Below, piece after piece: positions 46,005 to 53,926 of a stretch of DNA of 59,829 nucleotides. Position 1 is the stretch's first letter; each line of letters starts with the position of its first letter. The notes below the pieces were generated by a model that saw only the letters and a list, made by a program, of their open reading frames with translations, did not search any database and was not told the origin of the DNA. The position numbers were made by a program, and so were the translations under genes. The stretch covers positions 1 through 59,829 of the forward strand of contig JAAYBR010000104.1 in assembly GCA_012730045.1 (NCBI GenBank), read 5' to 3'. This stretch comes from Candidatus Hydrogenedentota bacterium. Lineage in GTDB: Bacteria > Hydrogenedentota > Hydrogenedentia > Hydrogenedentales > CAITNO01.

Positions 46005-46361
46005 TCAGGGGACCCCGGGCCGGCCTGTCTCGGCGGAAACGCCCTCCGGTACCGGAAACAGCGAAACCAGCACGTTCTCCCCCTCGACCCGGCAATGGTA
46101 CGCCCGCAGCGGGCGCCCGTCGCCGCCGACGCAGGCCCCCGTCGCCAAATCGTAGCGCCACCCGTGGCGCGGGCAGACCACCACGCTCCCCTCGCGGCGG
46201 CCGCCGGACAAATCGGCCCCCTGGTGGCGGCAGCAGTTCTCCATCGCCCGCAGCACGCCCTCCCCATCCATGTACACCCGCACATGCCGCCCCACCACCC
46301 GCACCGAACGCGACACCCCCGGCGTGAACTCCGCTACCTTCGCCACACGCACAAACTCCAT
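46005..46361 (-). CDS. Rieske [2Fe-2S] ferredoxin
   Basis: The 118-residue protein is a single Rieske domain. The ligands are in CCRHQGADL (Cys-x-His) and CPRHGW (Cys-x2-His), spaced as in dioxygenase-type ferredoxins and NirD. There is no signal peptide, so it is cytosolic. It resembles small Rieske proteins that feed oxygenases or nitrite reductase, but no such partner is near. It diverges from the DUF1858 gene, with a palindromic promoter region between them. Confidence 0.88.
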   Translation of the reverse strand: MEFVRVAKVAEFTPGVSRSVRVVGRHVRVYMDGEGVLRAMENCCRHQGADLSGGRREGSVVVCPRHGWRYDLATGACVGGDGRPLRAYHCRVEGENVLVSLFPVPEGVSAETGRPGVP

Positions 46362-46389
46362 GACAGCCTCCTGGGGGGGGCGCGGCGGG

Positions 46390-46418
46390 TTGTGCCGCGC
46401 GGCACACACCGGTACAAT
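46390..46418 (+). promoter_or_regulatory. Promoter with an overlapping palindrome
   Basis: TTGTGC at 46390-46395, 17-bp spacer, TACAAT at 46413-46418. A perfect 16-bp palindrome, TGTGCCGC/GCGGCACA (46391-46406), covers the -35 and part of the spacer, where a repressor or redox regulator would bind. It serves the DUF1858 gene and may also affect the divergent Rieske gene. Confidence 0.6.
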
Positions 46419-46507
46419 GGCACCGTCGCCGGTGGACGGAATAACTCTACCACCCGGGCGCGTTCTTCTTCGCATCGGCGTCAGCCGGAAACCAAAGGAG
46501 CGGAAAC

Positions 46508-46756
46508 ATGTCGGACGCGGAAAACAGCGCGAAACACTTCAGGGCGGACATGGCGGTCGCGGAGGCCATGGCGGTGCATCCCCGCGTGGCCGAAGTCTTC
46601 GCCGCCTTCCACCTCGGCGGCTGCGCCCACTGCGGCATCAGCCACTACGAGACCATCGAGCAGGTCTGCGCCGCCTACGGCGTCGAGGTCGAAATGCTCC
46701 TCGAGGTCCTCGAGGGCATCATGGAAAAAGATCCCCTCCCCGAAGCCGGCCAGTAG
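46508..46756 (+). CDS. DUF1858 protein (small CxxC protein)
   Basis: The 82-residue protein has the DUF1858 pattern: FRADMAVAEAMAVHPRVAEVF, then GGCAHCGISHYETIEQ with a CxxC pair, and EVEMLLEVLEGIM. Small DUF1858 proteins are often near iron-sulfur or hybrid-cluster proteins and may bind a metal or undergo thiol exchange. AAAGGAGCGGAAAC precedes the ATG. It is transcribed from the palindrome-containing promoter at 46390. Confidence 0.88.
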   Translation: MSDAENSAKHFRADMAVAEAMAVHPRVAEVFAAFHLGGCAHCGISHYETIEQVCAAYGVEVEMLLEVLEGIMEKDPLPEAGQ

Positions 46757-46863
46757 GCCCGGCGCTTCCAGAGCCCAAATCAAATGATGGTTCCGGCTGG
46801 CCCGCCCCGCGCGGACCAGCCGTTTTCTCTCCCTAATCGCCGACGGCGTTCCGATAATGGTCG

Positions 46864-46995
46864 CCGCGTCGGCCGGGGCGTTGGCGGGCACGAGATGGCT
46901 TCGGTCGCTGCGCTCCTTCGCAATGACACGCTACCCCCCGTCATGGCGAACGAAGTGAAGCCATCTCGTTCCCGCCAACGCACCGGCCGGCGCGG
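46864..46995. repeat. Palindromic element with 39-bp arms
   Basis: Arms 46864-46902 and 46957-46995 are reverse complements with a few mismatches; the inner 23 bp differ by one. Between them lies a GCTGCGCTCCTTCGCAATGA segment, a motif also found inverted at 59711-59730. The region 46757-47023 holds no gene. Confidence 0.75.
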
Positions 46996-47023
46996 TGTTT
47001 TCCTGCACGAGTGCCCGCGTTTC

Positions 47024-47051
47024 TTGAGAAGCCGTTTCCGGCTGGTATATG
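47024..47051 (+). promoter_or_regulatory. Putative promoter of the Fic gene
   Basis: TTGAGA at 47024-47029, 16-bp spacer, TATATG at 47046-47051 with TGG before it (extended -10). The ATG at 47112 is about 55 nt from the expected start. Confidence 0.4.
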
Positions 47052-47111
47052 GTTTGACCATGCGGCGCTTTCCGGCGCCGGGGTGTCCCACGCAGGTCTG
47101 GATTGCGGCCC

Positions 47112-48128
47112 ATGAGCAAGAGTCCCTATCAGCCGCCCTACACACTCACCCCCGCCATGCTTCGCCTGGTGGCGGAGATCGGCGAGATGGTGGGCCGTTA
47201 CACGGCCCTGGCCGAACAGGCGCTGACACCAAAACTCCGGCGCGACAACCGCATCCGCACCATCCACGCCTCCCTGGCCATCGAGGCCAACACGCTCACC
47301 CTGGAGCAGGTCACCGCCGTGATTGCGGGCCGGCGGGTGCTGGGGCCGCCCCGCGAGGTGCAGGAGGTGAAAAACGCCTTTCAAGCCTATGAGGCCCTGG
47401 AGCAGTGGGCCCCCTTCCGGGAGGCGGACCTCCTCGCCGCCCACGGCATCCTGATGGCCGGTCTGGTGGACCGTCCCGGGGCCTATCGCCTGGGCAAGGT
47501 GGGGGTGTTCCGCGGGAAGACCCTGGTCCACATGGCCCCGCCCGCGGCCCGGGTTCCGGGGCTGGTGCGGAATCTCCTGGAGTGGATCGCCAGAACGGAG
47601 GAGCATCCGCTGGTGGTCGCCTGTCTCGCGCACTACGAGCTGGAGTTCATCCACCCCTTCGACGATGGCAACGGGCGCATGGGAAGGCTGTGGCACACCC
47701 TCCTCCTGCGCGGCTGGCGGCCCCTGCTTGCCTACTTGCCCGTTGAAACGGTGGTGCATGAATGCCAGGAGGACTACTACCGCGCCCTGGCCGAATCCGA
47801 CAGGGCCGGGGACGCCTCCCCGTTTATCATGTTCACGCTCGGGGCGCTTTCCCAGGCCCTGGCCAATGTGGCGACCGACCAAGTAACCGACCAAGTAACC
47901 GACCAAGTAGCGCGGCTGTTGCGGGTGTTCGGCGGGGGCGAGGTGAAGGCAGGTGACCTGATGGCGGCGCTGAAACTTTCCCACAGGGCGTCTTTCCGGA
48001 CCTCCTATCTGGATCCGGCACTGGCGGGGGGATGGATTGAACGGACAGACCCCGAGTCTCCCAGAAGCCCGGCGCAGGCTTACCGGCTGACGGAACGGGG
48101 GCAAAGATGGTTGCGCGACAATGAATAG
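47112..48128 (+). CDS. Fic-domain protein with winged-helix tail
   Basis: The 338-residue protein has the Fic core motif HPFDDGNGRMGR with catalytic His at about 181. An N-terminal helix with HASLAIEANTLT resembles the inhibitory (S/T)-x3-E-(G/N) motif with Ala in place of Gly. The fold covers about 50-250. A short stretch with three DQV units (ATDQVTDQVTDQVARLL) leads into a C-terminal winged-helix-like domain (about 275-338, GDLMAALKLSHRASFRTSYL). Fic proteins usually AMP-ylate target proteins; the winged helix suggests DNA or self-regulation. The end overlaps the next gene by 8 nt. Confidence 0.92.
   Translation: MSKSPYQPPYTLTPAMLRLVAEIGEMVGRYTALAEQALTPKLRRDNRIRTIHASLAIEANTLTLEQVTAVIAGRRVLGPPREVQEVKNAFQAYEALEQWAPFREADLLAAHGILMAGLVDRPGAYRLGKVGVFRGKTLVHMAPPAARVPGLVRNLLEWIARTEEHPLVVACLAHYELEFIHPFDDGNGRMGRLWHTLLLRGWRPLLAYLPVETVVHECQEDYYRALAESDRAGDASPFIMFTLGALSQALANVATDQVTDQVTDQVARLLRVFGGGEVKAGDLMAALKLSHRASFRTSYLDPALAGGWIERTDPESPRSPAQAYRLTERGQRWLRDNE
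47874..47909 (+). repeat. Three exact 12-bp tandem repeats in the Fic gene
   Basis: The unit ACCGACCAAGTA is repeated three times at 47874-47885, 47886-47897 and 47898-47909. Each unit encodes four residues (TDQV), so gain or loss of units keeps the frame and changes linker length. Confidence 0.9.
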
Positions 48129-51100
48129 AATCTCCTTTGTTCTTGCGGTTGCTCTCTTCCTGGCGGTTTCAGGTGCCGCATCCGCCGCCCCCCTGAACAT
48201 CGCCTTCCTGAGCGCCGAGAGCGCGGCGGAGAAAATCGGGCCGCATGAGCGGGGCGCGTGGGAGACGGCGCAGACGCTGGGGAACGCCACGCTGCTGCTG
48301 TTGCAGGAGTCGGGAGAGTTTCAGGACCCGCAGGGCGCGGTCCGGAAACTGGAGGAGTTCCAGGTGGTCTGGTACCACCAGGGGGACGCCATCGCTTACA
48401 ACGCCATGTACAGCGGCCCGGCGATCACCGCCCTCCGGTCCTATATTGGAAACGGCGGCGGCGCGCTGCTGTCGGGCGGCGCGCTGGCGCTCATTGACAA
48501 TCTCGGCGTGGAGAGCTACATCCGGTCGCAGCGGCGGAACATCGAGAACTACCGCGACCCTGCCGCGCTGGTGCCGGAGGAACCCGCCCACCCGGCCTTC
48601 GCCGGGCTGCCGCTGGAGGACGGGCGCATCTGGCTGAGCGCGGGCGGGTGCCGGGCCCTGGCGGACTTCTACTGGGGCGGCCCGGGTGCGGCGATGGTGC
48701 TGGGGAACACCCCGCGCGGCGTGGAGCGGCCGTTGGCGGAGTACACCGTGGGCAAGGGCCGCTTCATCGTCTTCGGATGGCGCTGGCCCGACTATGCGGA
48801 CATGGAAAACCCCCACCGCGAGAACCTGCTGCGCCTGACATCGAACCTGCTGGCCTATCTGGCCGCGCCGGACACCTGGGTGCCCTTCGCCATCCGCACC
48901 AAGTTCCCCGCGCGGCGGCACCCCGAAACGCCCGGTGTCACGGAGCAGCAATGGCGCGCCCTGCGCATGGCCGTCGAGGACCTGTCGAAGTCGTTCCCGG
49001 ACGCCTATCCCGGCGGCGCGGGGTTCCTGGAGCGGCTGGCGGTGCTGGAGGCGGAGCAGGGCGCCCTTTCCGCCGGGAGCGGGCCGGAGGCCCACGCGGG
49101 GATCGTGGAGCGGTTCGCGGCGCTCCAGCGCGAGGCGCTGCTGGCCAACCCGCTGCTGGACTTCGACCGCCTGCTGATGATCCGGCGCTCCGCCGAGAAC
49201 CCCGGCCTGCTCCACAACTCCTACGGCAACGACGACCTGCCCCCCGCGGCGTACCAGAACACCGTGGTCTCGCTGGACTACAAAACGCCGGGGGCCGCGC
49301 CGGAGACCCTGTACACGCCGCCCGCCGACGTGTATCTTGGCGACCTGGACCTGCACTGGGACGCCGAACGGATGCTCTTTTCCATGCCCGACGACACGGG
49401 CAAGTGGAACATCATGGAGCTGCGCCTCGCCGACGGCCAGTGCGCGCGGGTGTCCACCATCGAGGCCCCGGACATCCACAACTACGACGCGTGCTACCTG
49501 CCCGACGACCGCATCGTGTTCACCTCGACGGCCCCCATCATCGGCGTGCCCTGCCTCGGCGGGCGGTCCAAGGTGGCCAACCTCTACCTGCGCGGGCTTG
49601 ACGGCGGCATCCGCCGCCTGACGAACGACCAGGACCACAACTGGTGCCCGGCGGTGCTGAACGACGGGCGGGTGCTCTACCAGCGCTGGGAGTACGCCGA
49701 CATCGCCCACGCCTTCACGCGCCTGCTCTTCAGCATGAACCCCGACGGCAGCCGCCAGATGGAGTACTACGGCAGCAACTCCTTCTGGCCGACGGCCATG
49801 TTCTTCGCGCGGCCCGTGCCGGGCCACCCGACGAAGGTGGCCACCATCGTCGGCGGCCACCACGACGAGCCCCGCCAGGGGGAGCTGGTCATCCTCGACC
49901 CGACCCTCGGCCGCACGGAGACCAACGGCGTGGTCCAGCGGATTCCCGGCTTCGGCGAGAAGGTGGAGCCCGTGATCCTCGACGGGCTCATCTCCACGAG
50001 CTGGCCCCGCTTCCTGCATCCGTACCCCCTCAGCGAGAAATACTTCCTCGTGTCCTGCCGCCCCGCATGGGATGCCCTCTGGGGCGTGTACCTGGTGGAC
50101 GTCTTCGACAACTTCACGCTCCTGTACGAGGAGCCGGGCCGGGCGATGTTCGAGCCCGTCGCCCTGCGCCGGACGCCGCGTCCCCCGGTGATCCCCGACA
50201 TCGTGAAGCCCGAAAAGAAGACCTCGGAGGTCATGCTCGCCGATGTCTATGTCGGCCCCGGACTGGCCGGGGTGCCCCGGGGCTCCGTGAAATCCCTGCG
50301 GCTCATCAGCTACGACTTCACCTTCCACGGTCTCGGCGCGGAGCCGGACCGGGTGGGGCTGGACGGCCCCTGGGACGTGAAGAAGATCGTCGGCACGGTG
50401 CCCGTGGAGGACGACGGCTCGGCGTATTTCCGCATGCCCGCCATGACCCCCGTCGCCGTGCAGCCGCTGGATGCCGACGGCAAGGCGCTCGCCCTCATGA
50501 GGAGCTGGATGACCGGCGTTCCCGGTGAGACCCTGTCCTGTGTGGGCTGCCATGAGCGGCAAAACAACACGAGCGCGCCGGGGATGCAGCCGAAGGCCTT
50601 CCGGCGTCCGCCCTCCGACATCGCCCCGTGGCACGGCCCCCAGCGGGGCTTCTCCTTCGAGCGCGAGGTCCAGCCCGTGCTGGACGCATACTGCGTGGAC
50701 TGCCACGGCCCGGACACCGGCCCCTTCGACCTCACGGCCAAACCGGCGGAGCGGGTGCCCTCGGCGTTCCAGATGCACTTCTCGCCGTCCTACATGGAGC
50801 TGCGCCGCTGGGTGCACACGCCCACGCTGGAGAGCGACGCGCACCTGCTCCCCGCGCGGGCCTTCCACGCGGACACCAGCCGCCTCGTCCAGATTCTCCG
50901 CGACGGGCATTACGGCGTGAGCCTCTCCCCCGAGGCATGGGACCGCCTCGTCACCTGGATAGACCTCAACGCCCCCTTCCACGGCACGTGGAAGGAGGGG
51001 GTCGCGTCCATCCCGGAGAAGCATGACCTGGCGCTTAAGGGCGCGGCGCGGCGGCGTGAGCTGCACGCGCGGTATGCCGGGATGGACGAGGATCCCGAGG

Positions 51101-51999
51101 CGATCCATCCCGCGCCCGTGCTGGAGAAGCAGGCCGCCGCCCCGGCGGAGACGCCCGCTGAACTCGTCATGGGCGGGCCCGTGACCGCGCCAGCCGTACC
51201 CGCCGGAACCCCCGCAGTGGAGCGCGTGGACCTCGGCGACGGCATGGCGCTGGAGCTGGTGCGCGTGGCGCCGGGGGAGTGCGCCCTGGGAACGGACCAC
51301 GGCCTGCCCAACGAGGCGCCCGCGCGCCCGGTCCGCTTTGAACGGGGCTTCCTCATGGGGCGCTGCGAAATCACCAACGCGCAGTTCCGGCGCTTCGACC
51401 CCGCGCACGACAGCGGTCTGGAGACCGGCGAGGCCTACCAGTTCGGCGACGATGAGCGCGGTTTCACCCTGAACCGTCCGGAGCAGCCTGTGGTGCGCGT
51501 GTCCTGGGAACAGGCCGCCGCCTTCTGCGATTGGCTCTCGGCGCGCACGGGCCGCCGCTTCGCCCTGCCCACGGAGGAGCAGTGGGAGTACGCCTGCCGC
51601 GCGGGCACGACGACCCCGCTCTGGTACGGGACCAACGACAGCGACTTCAGCGCCTGCGAGAACCTCTCCGACGCCACGCACCACACGGTGTTCTACCCCC
51701 ATGTGCCCACGGCGCTCCCGCCGTGGCGCGCGTCCGAGACCCGCTTCGACGACCACTGGCGCGTGTCGGCCCCCGCCGGCACCTTCGCGGCGAACCCGTG
51801 GGGGCTCCACGACATGCACGGGAACGTCGCCGAATGGACCGCGTCAGACTATCCCGCCGGCGGCGGGACCACGCGCAAAGTCGTCCGGGGCGGCTCCTGG
51901 CTCGACCGCCCCAAGCGCGCCCGCGCCGCCTTCCGCAACCACTACGAAAAGACGCAGACCATCCACGACGTCGGCTTCCGTGTGGTGGCGGAGGAGTAG
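48121..51999 (+). CDS. Exported multidomain cytochrome c / SUMF1 protein (HzsA-like core)
   Basis: The 1292-residue protein starts with a signal peptide (cut near SGAASAAP). Residues about 25-255 look like a GATase1/ThuA-type alpha/beta domain. About 400-760 form a beta-propeller-like region resembling the hydrazine-synthase alpha subunit domain (DAERMLFSMPDD, NYDACYLPDDRIVFTST, LTNDQDHNWCPAVL). Two haem c motifs follow, CVGCH (about 807) and CVDCH (about 858), in a region ending HGTWKEG. Residues about 1041-1292 are a SUMF1 (formylglycine-generating-enzyme-type) domain with GNVAEWTASDYP and VRGGSWLDRP. Such proteins occur in planctomycete-like bacteria with no proven function. The ATG lies in the end of the Fic gene. 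Confidence 0.88.
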   Translation: MNRISFVLAVALFLAVSGAASAAPLNIAFLSAESAAEKIGPHERGAWETAQTLGNATLLLLQESGEFQDPQGAVRKLEEFQVVWYHQGDAIAYNAMYSGPAITALRSYIGNGGGALLSGGALALIDNLGVESYIRSQRRNIENYRDPAALVPEEPAHPAFAGLPLEDGRIWLSAGGCRALADFYWGGPGAAMVLGNTPRGVERPLAEYTVGKGRFIVFGWRWPDYADMENPHRENLLRLTSNLLAYLAAPDTWVPFAIRTKFPARRHPETPGVTEQQWRALRMAVEDLSKSFPDAYPGGAGFLERLAVLEAEQGALSAGSGPEAHAGIVERFAALQREALLANPLLDFDRLLMIRRSAENPGLLHNSYGNDDLPPAAYQNTVVSLDYKTPGAAPETLYTPPADVYLGDLDLHWDAERMLFSMPDDTGKWNIMELRLADGQCARVSTIEAPDIHNYDACYLPDDRIVFTSTAPIIGVPCLGGRSKVANLYLRGLDGGIRRLTNDQDHNWCPAVLNDGRVLYQRWEYADIAHAFTRLLFSMNPDGSRQMEYYGSNSFWPTAMFFARPVPGHPTKVATIVGGHHDEPRQGELVILDPTLGRTETNGVVQRIPGFGEKVEPVILDGLISTSWPRFLHPYPLSEKYFLVSCRPAWDALWGVYLVDVFDNFTLLYEEPGRAMFEPVALRRTPRPPVIPDIVKPEKKTSEVMLADVYVGPGLAGVPRGSVKSLRLISYDFTFHGLGAEPDRVGLDGPWDVKKIVGTVPVEDDGSAYFRMPAMTPVAVQPLDADGKALALMRSWMTGVPGETLSCVGCHERQNNTSAPGMQPKAFRRPPSDIAPWHGPQRGFSFEREVQPVLDAYCVDCHGPDTGPFDLTAKPAERVPSAFQMHFSPSYMELRRWVHTPTLESDAHLLPARAFHADTSRLVQILRDGHYGVSLSPEAWDRLVTWIDLNAPFHGTWKEGVASIPEKHDLALKGAARRRELHARYAGMDEDPEAIHPAPVLEKQAAAPAETPAELVMGGPVTAPAVPAGTPAVERVDLGDGMALELVRVAPGECALGTDHGLPNEAPARPVRFERGFLMGRCEITNAQFRRFDPAHDSGLETGEAYQFGDDERGFTLNRPEQPVVRVSWEQAAAFCDWLSARTGRRFALPTEEQWEYACRAGTTTPLWYGTNDSDFSACENLSDATHHTVFYPHVPTALPPWRASETRFDDHWRVSAPAGTFAANPWGLHDMHGNVAEWTASDYPAGGGTTRKVVRGGSWLDRPKRARAAFRNHYEKTQTIHDVGFRVVAEE

Positions 52000-52385
52000 G
52001 GAAGACCCAACGCAGGGCGCGGAGAGTCAGGTTGGAAAAGACGGCGGCAAGGGGGCTGCAAACTGGCCCCGCGCCGGCAAGCCCGCGCGAAGAAAGGCGG
52101 CAGCAAGCTACCGCACTCCAAGGCGCGCGAAGCGCGCGCGGGGATCGAAACCGGTGGTGAAGGGAAGTCTGGAGAGGGAGTCGGGGTTCACGCCGACCCA
52201 GGGCCTGCATCGTGCGGAGCACCTTGGACTGCGGCAGCTTGCTGCCGCCTTTCTTCCCGCAGGCTCGCCTGCGGGCCGCCACGGCGAAAGGAGGAAGAGA
52301 GCCCCCGTTTCCCAGGCGACACGTCCGGGTCTGCGTGCCTCGCTCCCTCTGCGTTCTCCGCGTCTCCGCGTTGAGTCTTCCCTAC
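51996..52385. repeat. Nested inverted repeats flanking the Gfo/Idh gene end
   Basis: GTAGGGAAGAC at 51996-52006 is repeated inverted at 52375-52385, at the stop codons of the two converging genes. Inside, arms 52093-52123 and 52222-52252 are 31-bp reverse complements with two mismatches. A further hairpin CGCAGGC/TC/GCCTGCG lies near 52260. The 52000-52381 stretch holds no gene; both converging genes end within the outer arms. Confidence 0.75.
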
Positions 52386-53764
52386 CCCTCCAGCGACCAG
52401 CCCCGGCGGTAGGGCGGATTCACGAGCCTCTCGGCCTCTTTGCAGTTGGTGACGCGCAGGGCCGCGCCGTCCCATTCGAGGCGGCGGTCCGGGAGGCGGA
52501 CGGCCACGACGCCCAGCAGCACCATCTCCGTGAGCGCGCCGCCGTACTCGAAATTTGACGATGCGGGCTCGCCGGTCTTGCAGGCGCGGATCCAGTCGCG
52601 CTCGTGGGCGCCGTCGGTCTGGGGGATGCGCGGAATGGTTTCGGGGGGCTGCGGGGCCTCCTTGGCAAAGGCCTCGGGCAGCAGATGGACGCCGCCCGCG
52701 CCGTGGGAGCCGTGGCGGATGAATCCCTTCTCGCCGATGAAGAGGGCCCCGTTGGTGCCAAAGTCGTAGTCGGCGGGCAGGCCGTCCGGGACGGGCGGCC
52801 TGAGGCGGCCGTCATACCAGGTCAGGGCGACGGGCGGCATCGTGCCCCGGGCGGGGAACTGGTGCCGCACGACGCACGCGCGGGGGTAGGTCTCCGCGCT
52901 GACCTCCGGCTCGTAGTGCGTCGTGGTGGCCTGCACGCTGGCGGGATGCCCGAGGTCGAGGGCCCAGAAGGCCGGGTCGAGGATGTGGCAGCCCATGTCG
53001 CCGAGGGGCCCGGTGCCGAAATCCACGAACCCGCGCCAGGACATGGGGTGGTAGACCGGGTGGTAGGGGCGCTTCTTCGCGGGCCCGAGCCACAGATCCC
53101 AGTCCAGCGAGTCCGGCACGGGCGGCTTCTCCTTCGGGCGCGCCATGATCGGGAAGTCCGACCACGGATCCCCGCCCACGGGGCGGTCGCTCCACGCGTG
53201 CACCTCGCGGATGGGGCCGATGACCCCGGCCTGCACCCATTCGCGGCAGCGGCGGATGGCGTCGGAGGAGTGCCCCTGGTTGCCCATCTGCGTCTGCACG
53301 CCCGCCTCGCGGGCGGCCAGGGTGAGGGCGCGCGTTTCGGCGACGCTGTGCGTGAGCGGCTTCTGGCAGTAAACGTGCTTTCCCCGGCGCACCGCCTCCA
53401 TGGCGATGACGGCGTGGGTGTGGTCCGGCGTGGCGATGACCACCGCGTCAATCTGGTCGCCCTCGGCGTCAAACATCTTCCGGTAGTCCGTGTGGCGGCG
53501 CGCCTTCGGGTAGGCGGCGAGGGTGCCGCCCGCGTATTTGAAGTCCACGTCGCACAGGGCGGCGATGTTCTCCGTCACGGCGCACGCGTCCACATTGCCG
53601 CGCCCCATGCCGCCCACGCCGATGCCCGCGATGTTCATTTTCTCGTTGGGCGACAGTTTTCGCGGCACCACGCGCGCGGCGTTCACGCGCGGCGCGGCGG
53701 CGGCCAGGGCGGTCGTGGTGGCGGCGGCCAGAAAGGCGCGGCGGGTCAGGTGGTGCGGGTCCAT
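52382..53764 (-). CDS. Tat-exported Gfo/Idh/MocA family oxidoreductase
   Basis: The 460-residue protein starts with a twin-arginine signal (TRRAFLAAATTTALAAAA). A Rossmann domain follows (NIAGIGVGGMGRGNVDA). The family's catalytic-type Lys is in YCQKPLTHSV, and the PDHTHAVIAMEA segment also fits. A C-terminal alpha/beta domain contains GDMGCHILDPAFWAL. Related exported proteins of planctomycete-like bacteria are thought to act on sugars or sugar-linked glycans with a tightly bound NAD(P); the substrate is unknown. A TATAGT -10 lies upstream at 53803-53808. Confidence 0.92.
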   Translation of the reverse strand: MDPHHLTRRAFLAAATTTALAAAAPRVNAARVVPRKLSPNEKMNIAGIGVGGMGRGNVDACAVTENIAALCDVDFKYAGGTLAAYPKARRHTDYRKMFDAEGDQIDAVVIATPDHTHAVIAMEAVRRGKHVYCQKPLTHSVAETRALTLAAREAGVQTQMGNQGHSSDAIRRCREWVQAGVIGPIREVHAWSDRPVGGDPWSDFPIMARPKEKPPVPDSLDWDLWLGPAKKRPYHPVYHPMSWRGFVDFGTGPLGDMGCHILDPAFWALDLGHPASVQATTTHYEPEVSAETYPRACVVRHQFPARGTMPPVALTWYDGRLRPPVPDGLPADYDFGTNGALFIGEKGFIRHGSHGAGGVHLLPEAFAKEAPQPPETIPRIPQTDGAHERDWIRACKTGEPASSNFEYGGALTEMVLLGVVAVRLPDRRLEWDGAALRVTNCKEAERLVNPPYRRGWSLEG

Positions 53765-53802
53765 TACCTTGTCTCCTGTTGCGGCGGCGTGCCGGGGCCC
53801 CC

Positions 53803-53832
53803 ACTATATTCCAGGCGGCGGCGCGGGTTCAC
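53803..53832 (-). promoter_or_regulatory. Putative promoter of the Gfo/Idh gene
   Basis: Minus strand TATAGT at 53808-53803 (good -10), with a weak GTGAAC at 53832-53827 about 18 bp upstream. Confidence 0.4.
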
Positions 53833-53841
53833 GCCCCGCGC

Positions 53842-53870
53842 TTGCATTCCGCCGCGCGCCCCCCTAGAGT
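53842..53870 (+). promoter_or_regulatory. Putative promoter of the sensor kinase gene
   Basis: TTGCAT at 53842-53847, 17-bp spacer, TAGAGT at 53865-53870. It diverges from the Gfo/Idh promoter. Confidence 0.5.
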
Positions 53871-53926
53871 AAGGGGGCGGCGGGCAGTCCGCCGCGGCGC
53901 CGAAAACCGTTCCGGAGACGCAGCGC

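Noticed and set aside
48169-51819. Minus-strand open frame of about 1216 codons
   Set aside because: It is antisense to the cytochrome c / SUMF1 protein and is a GC-driven shadow.
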